Source: Dactylonectria macrodidyma (Eukaryota; Ascomycota; Sordariomycetes; Hypocreales; Nectriaceae). Taken from it: a stretch of 64,000 bases of DNA. The stretch covers positions 248,001 to 312,000 of the forward strand of contig JAGMUV010000001.1 in the NCBI GenBank assembly GCA_020744425.1, written 5' to 3'. Below, in pieces: positions 59,464-64,000 of this stretch (the first letter of the stretch is position 1; each line of letters opens with the position of its first letter). Made by a program: the position numbers and the translations under genes. Under the pieces are notes generated by a model, which saw only the letters and a program-made list of their open reading frames with translations, was not told the DNA's origin and made no database searches.

Positions 59464-62400
59464 ATGAAGCCCGCGACTCCGCCCAGCATACCGCAAAACG
59501 TTGACTTGCTGGCATCCGTGCTACCCATCGTGGCCGAATGCGCCGATATATTTGATCAGTCTCCCACGAGAGAGGTTGACGATGCAACTCAAGCTACTTA
59601 TCTGCGCCTAACCGCGAGGTGCCACGTTCTGGATAGCGAGCTTAAGCTCGTCAGACACGCCATAGACCCGACACATCACCATGTCGTCGAACTTCTAAAC
59701 GAGCTCGAAAGCCTCGTCGAGTCCTCGATCATGGACTCTAACTCACATATACCGATCCAATGTTCGCACCCGAAACTTCTAGTACTGTTAGCTCAGTGGC
59801 CTTGCGTTGAGAAGCAGGTGGTGGTATCGGAATTGCTCGATCACAAATCGCGGGAACGTAATGTCCGGGTTGACAGAGCGTTGCAAAAGTTCTTGCAGAC
59901 TTGTCAAATGCGATCCGCAGCAACACTTTCTTCATTCGAAGAGGACCTCCCGCCACCGAACAGGAAAAGAATGGAACCAGCGCACGTTTCTAAAGTCATC
60001 AAGTCTGTCTTTGACTCTTTGATGGCTGTCAGGAAATGCCGCTGCCATCCTGATCATCAGTATGACGTAAGGCTTTGCCTTGCAACCTATCGCAAGCCAG
60101 ACCGCGAGGACAGTGGCTTCGCCTTTGATGTATGTCTTCATCTTGAGCAAATTTGGGAAGAAGTCCAGATCTCCGATGAAGAGTCAAGAGTCAGGTTTGA
60201 ACCCCCCCCCAATCCGGGACAAATCCACTCCCACGGAAAGGGATAAACGGCAAGGAAAGGAAATCAAGCAGTTATGCATGCCTATAATGCAGATACGACA
60301 ACGACACTCGCACCGTCTGAGGTTCGCGCTCAAGAACGGAAGACTTTGGAACCGAATGCCCGTGGAACGAGTATCTCCCCTGGATCTATCTGGAGATCCA
60401 ATATCACTCGAAGAGTTCATGTCAGACGCCACTCTGAACTCGCGCCTGACAGACATGACAAAACGGATACTTGCTGTGCTTCTGGGCCACGCTGCGCATC
60501 ACCTCCATGGAACGCGATGGATGCAAGACAGTTGGGGTCCCGAAAATGTCAAATTTTTCCGAGTCTCTTCGACCATTCCCATTAAACCCTACATCCAAGT
60601 GGTGCTCGAGGATGATGATGTTGGTTGCCTGAACCCCCGACCCGATCCATATCAAGAGGAGGATTATTTCAGCGAATTCTTTTACCACCCTTTCCCCGGC
60701 CTTGTCATGCTGGGTATTATGTTGATGCAAATATATCTGACGAGGAGCCTCCGTTCATTTCTCGAAGAATTCCATTTTGAAGATTCTGGGACGTTGAGTA
60801 ACAGCCTCAAGTTCCATTTGGCCTGTCGAGCTTTCAAAGAGTACGGAAATGTTATGGCTTACTCCGAAAGGTACTGCTCTGCTGTTCAGAAGTGCCTTGA
60901 TCCAAATATCCAAAGGGACGCGACAGGCAAGGATATTGACGAGCATGACCTAAGAAATGTTATCTACAACGAGATCATCGGACCCCTCGAAGACGAGTTG
61001 TCACTGGGCAAATTTCCCACGAAGGACCTCCTGAGACTCGACTTGGAGGCTCAAAAGATTGACCTTGCCAACTGGGGACAGGAAATACTATTCCGGAAGC
61101 CAGACCAGCAAAATCAAGATGCAGTTCGTACACTAGTAAGGTTACCACGCAGGCAAGGTGCGATGATTGGCCCCTTGTCCCAAAGTGGTTCGATCCAGAG
61201 TCATGGAACGCCGTCCATTCTCGTTGGCAAATACTCCAGGCCCAGGCGCCGAGTAAAAAAGACGCCTTACGACCGATTGCAACAAATGTGGATTAATAGT
61301 CACAAACCACTCACACTATTTGATGACAAAGCCCCCCCATCGAACATATCACAGCAGTCGTGAGTTCCCGTCTCATTTGCCCTAGCTTTGAGTACATTAC
61401 ACGGCCTTAGATTCCCATTTCGCCATTGATCTCTGTGCTAACTACTAGCCTAAGTCGTGACGATTTCCACGCTTGGAAGAAGGAAGTTCTTAAGGTCTAC
61501 GACGAGTTTATCAATGCTGACCATTTCATATCCAATCCGCCGACAATAGCCCTCCTCGACACGGGTCTGGACCTGGAGCACCCCGACTTCACCAGTGATC
61601 CTGCAACACGACGTCGCATTCGTGACCACGAGAATTTCACTGTCCCCCTCAACACTCCAGAACGCAATGATGTGCGCGACTACAGCGGCCATGGCACTCA
61701 CACAGCAGGCATCCTCCTAGACTTCGCGCCGGACGCGGAACTCTGCATCGCCAAGATAGCAGAGTACGACCCGGAAAGCGCGCGACCCATTGCTGATGTC
61801 AGGCCCTCTATTCTATTTCTCTTCTCCTTTTTCTCTGTTTCGCCTTTCTTGTCTCTTCCCTATCCTTTCGCTTCCTAACCACGTTCCCGCCACTGACATC
61901 CAGCCCCCAGGCAATCATGCACGCCGTTGACAACTGGCACGCCGACATAATCTCTATGTCCTTCGGCTTCACCACTCGCTTCGTTCCGCACTACCACCTT
62001 GTCGAAGACGCCATCGCTCACGCGACTAGCAAAGGCATCCTACTCTTCGCAGCGGCATCCAACAGCGGCGCGAACCAGGGGCGTACGTTCCCCGCGCGGC
62101 ACGAGAATGTGATTTGCATGCACGCGACCGCGGCAGACGATGCGCCCTCCAGGTTCAACCCACGTCCCGACGACAACTACCCGTTGGACAACTTCGCCAC
62201 GATCGGCGAGGCGGTCGAGTCGTCCTGGCCGGCGTACATGTGCAACCAGTTGGAAAATGAGTGCTGTCTGGCGTGGAAGTCCGGGACGTCGTATGCCACA
62301 CCTGTGGCTGCGGGTATCGCCGCTTTTCTCTTACTGTATGCTGTGCAGAACCTGGACCCTGATAGTGTTGGGCTGTTGCGGAGGCCGCAGGGGTTGAGAG

Positions 62401-62534
62401 CGGTGCTGAAGGAGCTCTCACTGCCCGTTCAGGGGTATTATTATTTGGGACCTAGGATACACCCTGACCACTTCTTCGGAAGGTCTAAAGAGTATATAAA
62501 GCAGAGGCTTGTGGAAATACTCGCACGTAGTTAG
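59464..62534 (+). CDS. DUF7580-like / subtilisin (peptidase S8) fusion protein, frame break at a C9 run
   Basis: Proposed parts are 59464-61359 (frame changes at the C run 60202-60210), 61449-61797 and 61911-62534, about 955 residues if the frames join. Residues 1-200 are helical and unassigned, resembling the helical N-termini of fungal immune-type proteins. About 205-460 resembles DUF7580: C-R-C-H at the start, D-V-C-L-H-L-E-Q-I-W-E-E-V, R-L-R-F-A-L-K-N-G-R-L-W, then H-H-L-H-G-T-R-W-M-Q-D-S-W, and P-G-L-V-M-L-G-I-M-L-M-Q-I. From about 660 a peptidase S8 domain has the full triad: Asp in L-L-D-T-G (~669), His in G-H-G-T-H (~713) and Ser in G-T-S-Y-A-T-P (~875), with the oxyanion Asn in A-S-N-S-G. 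No signal peptide is visible, so it should act in the cytosol. The intron at 61360-61448 (GTGAGT...CTAAC...TAG) joins the DUF and protease frames in phase. The intron at 61798-61910 has a weak GTCAGG donor. The break at 60202-60210 is one extra C, or a 46-bp intron with weak sites (60195-60240). If real, it truncates the product before the protease. Confidence 0.8.
60202..60210 (+). other. C9 homopolymer at the reading-frame break
   Basis: With nine C the upstream frame ends at TAA 60244-60246. With eight C it continues into the downstream frame, which reads I-R-D-K-S-T-P and on to K-E-I-K-Q-L-C, the expected continuation of the DUF7580-like region. The tract is therefore an assembly error, a null mutation or a slippage switch. 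Confidence 0.8.
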
Positions 62535-62983
62535 CCCGCAATTCTTCAAATTTATAATAACGTAATCAGTCAAGACTTGAGAGCGTCTGAGGGTAACATG
62601 TTAGCGAACAAGAGACCCAGGCCGCCAGATAAAGGTCCAAGTCGCGAAGTGGAACGGGGACCTTCCTCGCTATCAACAGCCCAGCCGGTGGCAAATGTAT
62701 CGGAGGTCTAAAGTGTACACTACCTCGCAATTCTCTAAGAACCAACGCAACGACATTCTGCGTATGACACAAGATACAGTTTGCAGGTTCAAGATAGCCT
62801 TAATATTTGATGTACATTCTTATTCACCTTCCTAGGGCATTCGTACAATTGTTTGTCGGTTTCTGGTTGTGATTGAAGCGAATAGGTCTACCATATGTAA
62901 TTTTCTTTACATTGTTTATTGACATGCGTGACCAGCGCCGTCGCAGACCAGCTGGAGGTCAAAACGCGTGACGTATCTTTTTT
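62535..62983. other. Intergenic region between convergent genes
   Basis: About 450 bp between two genes that converge (plus-strand subtilisin fusion, minus-strand regulator). It presumably holds both 3' ends. No gene was recognised. Confidence 0.5.
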
Positions 62984-64000
62984 TCAAGTTGCTAGAGTGC
63001 CTCCTGGAAGGAAGGCGTGTATGGCAGCGTATCCTTTGTGATATAGCCGTAGGTATGAGCAAATAGAAGGACATTCCACTCTAGCCCTAAGTTCAATCCA
63101 CCATATACTGCGACCTGCTTTTCTGTACCATAGATATAGTAACAACAGCGCAACGGGGTCCTTGTCCCGTAGCAATGATTCAAAAGGGCCATGTATGCTG
63201 CGCGTAAAGACTTCTGTATAGCCTATTGTGACCTGCCAATCAGGGAGGGCTTGGATCTGGGACACCGCGCGGGCGGGCTTGAGATAGGGATTTCCTTCCG
63301 CCGTAGAGGAGTCCTTGAGATGGCACACAGTAGCCAAAGGCCTTGCTATACCATCTATGCCTTTCTCTGGTAGGGGTGAGAGGATTTGAGCGTAGGTCGA
63401 CGCCATGACGGAAAAAATGCTATCCGGCCGTAGCGGGTTGATGATATGCCACATTGACATTTTACCTGTACTCATGCGCAACCACCCAAAATCGGAGGGA
63501 CCAGGGGGGGTTAGAGGCCATGATTCTTCCGGGGTACACGCATCAGGGGTTGAGAAGGACAGGACAGCCAAAGCAGCCGCAGTACCCCAGATTGGATCTT
63601 TATCTTCGGTTTTGATTGGCTCTCTCAACCGTCTGTTGAAGAGAATTGTACTTTGAGACCAGTGATAACACTCTTCTACGGTGCGGCGACCGCCTAGCGA
63701 ATGGTTCAAATGGCGGTCATATGCAAGTGCCACGGCCAGAGAAGCATGCATCAAGAAAGGATGCTATAAAGTGTGTGTTAATGGAGCTCGGATATCGTAA
63801 TGGATGGCGCAGCATGGTTTCTGTCCAAAATAACGGGAACAATATCAACTCGGTAAAACTCACAGCGAAGGCTAGTACCAAGAGTTTGCGATTAACCTCT
63901 GCCATGTTGGCATCATCTGGAGTGATGAGATTTCGTCCTAGATAACGGGTCACAAAATCTTGACATTTCGCGTCCAACTGGTAGGATGTTGATGCATCAG
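62984..64000 (-). CDS. C6-type fungal transcription regulator, C-terminal part (runs off the window)
   Basis: Exons on the minus strand are >64000-63864 and 63763-62984 (TAG/TAA-type stop at the 62984 end), joined by a 100-bp GT-AG intron (GTGAGT donor) that keeps phase. The visible 304 or so residues resemble the C-terminal fungal-specific regulatory region of UPC2/sterol-control-like and related Zn2Cys6 proteins. Marks are A-F-A/H-P-F-L-M-H-A-S-L-A-V-A at the splice, E-E-C-Y-H-W-S-Q-S-T, D-P-I-W-G-T-A-A-A-L-A-V-L, W-L-R-M-S-T-G-K and a P-x-x-x-G-I-D-G-I motif. The N-terminal Zn2Cys6 DNA-binding domain should lie beyond 64000 and is not visible, so the DNA-binding call is inferred from the family. 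It would act in the nucleus. No stop or frameshift was found. Target genes are unknown. Confidence 0.75.

Noticed and set aside
62155..62421. Minus- and plus-strand open frames inside the subtilisin exon
   Set aside because: They are antisense or out-of-frame shadows of the S8 domain, which carries the full catalytic triad.

Overview
The window comes from a filamentous ascomycete, probably a Pezizomycotina mould. Genes carry short GT-AG introns (about 50-115 bp) with fungal branch sites. Gene families are typical of moulds: a cAMP-receptor-like GPCR, a GABA/amino-acid permease, a C6-type regulator, and a large protein joining a DUF7580-like domain to a subtilisin. About two thirds of the sequence is extremely AT- and TpA-rich repeat DNA with the look of repeat-induced point mutation (RIP): CpA is almost gone, Gln/Arg/Trp codons have become stops, and Asp GAT has become AAT.

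Layout. 1-14000 is a RIP-degraded block: the end of one Gypsy element, a 12.5 kb Gypsy element on the minus strand (146-12617), and a solo LTR (13584-13985). 14611-21270 is a complete but dead Copia element with a 5-bp target-site duplication; a 1.1 kb retroposon-like element sits inside it. 21271-34370 is the first GC-normal island. It holds a GPCR gene, a nested pair of hAT-type MITEs, relics of a C2H2 zinc-finger gene and a P450, an intact 5-exon permease, a palindromic 350-bp TA-flanked MITE, a PiggyBac transposase relic and a methyltransferase pseudogene that fades into RIP. 34373-58352 is a Russian-doll nest: a chromovirus-like Gypsy element on the minus strand (35475-58352) is split by a second Gypsy element on the plus strand (35828-50184), and both were then hit by more copies of the retroposon-like element and a MITE. 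59464-64000 is the second GC-normal island: the DUF7580-subtilisin gene, broken or interrupted at a 9-C run, and the 3' part of a C6-type regulator that runs off the window edge.

How the parts relate. The living genes (permease, GPCR, perhaps the subtilisin fusion, the regulator) are confined to the two islands. Single-copy genes next to the repeats (methyltransferase, zinc finger, P450) are dead, as expected if RIP leaks outward from transposons.

The most unusual feature is a 1.1 kb element present three times (16136-17275, 39059-40133, 52660-53782). It has 14-15 bp target-site duplications, no terminal inverted repeats and near-identical flanks. On the minus strand it encodes a roughly 150-residue protein of unknown family, and that protein is strongly diverged between copies although the flanking DNA is not.
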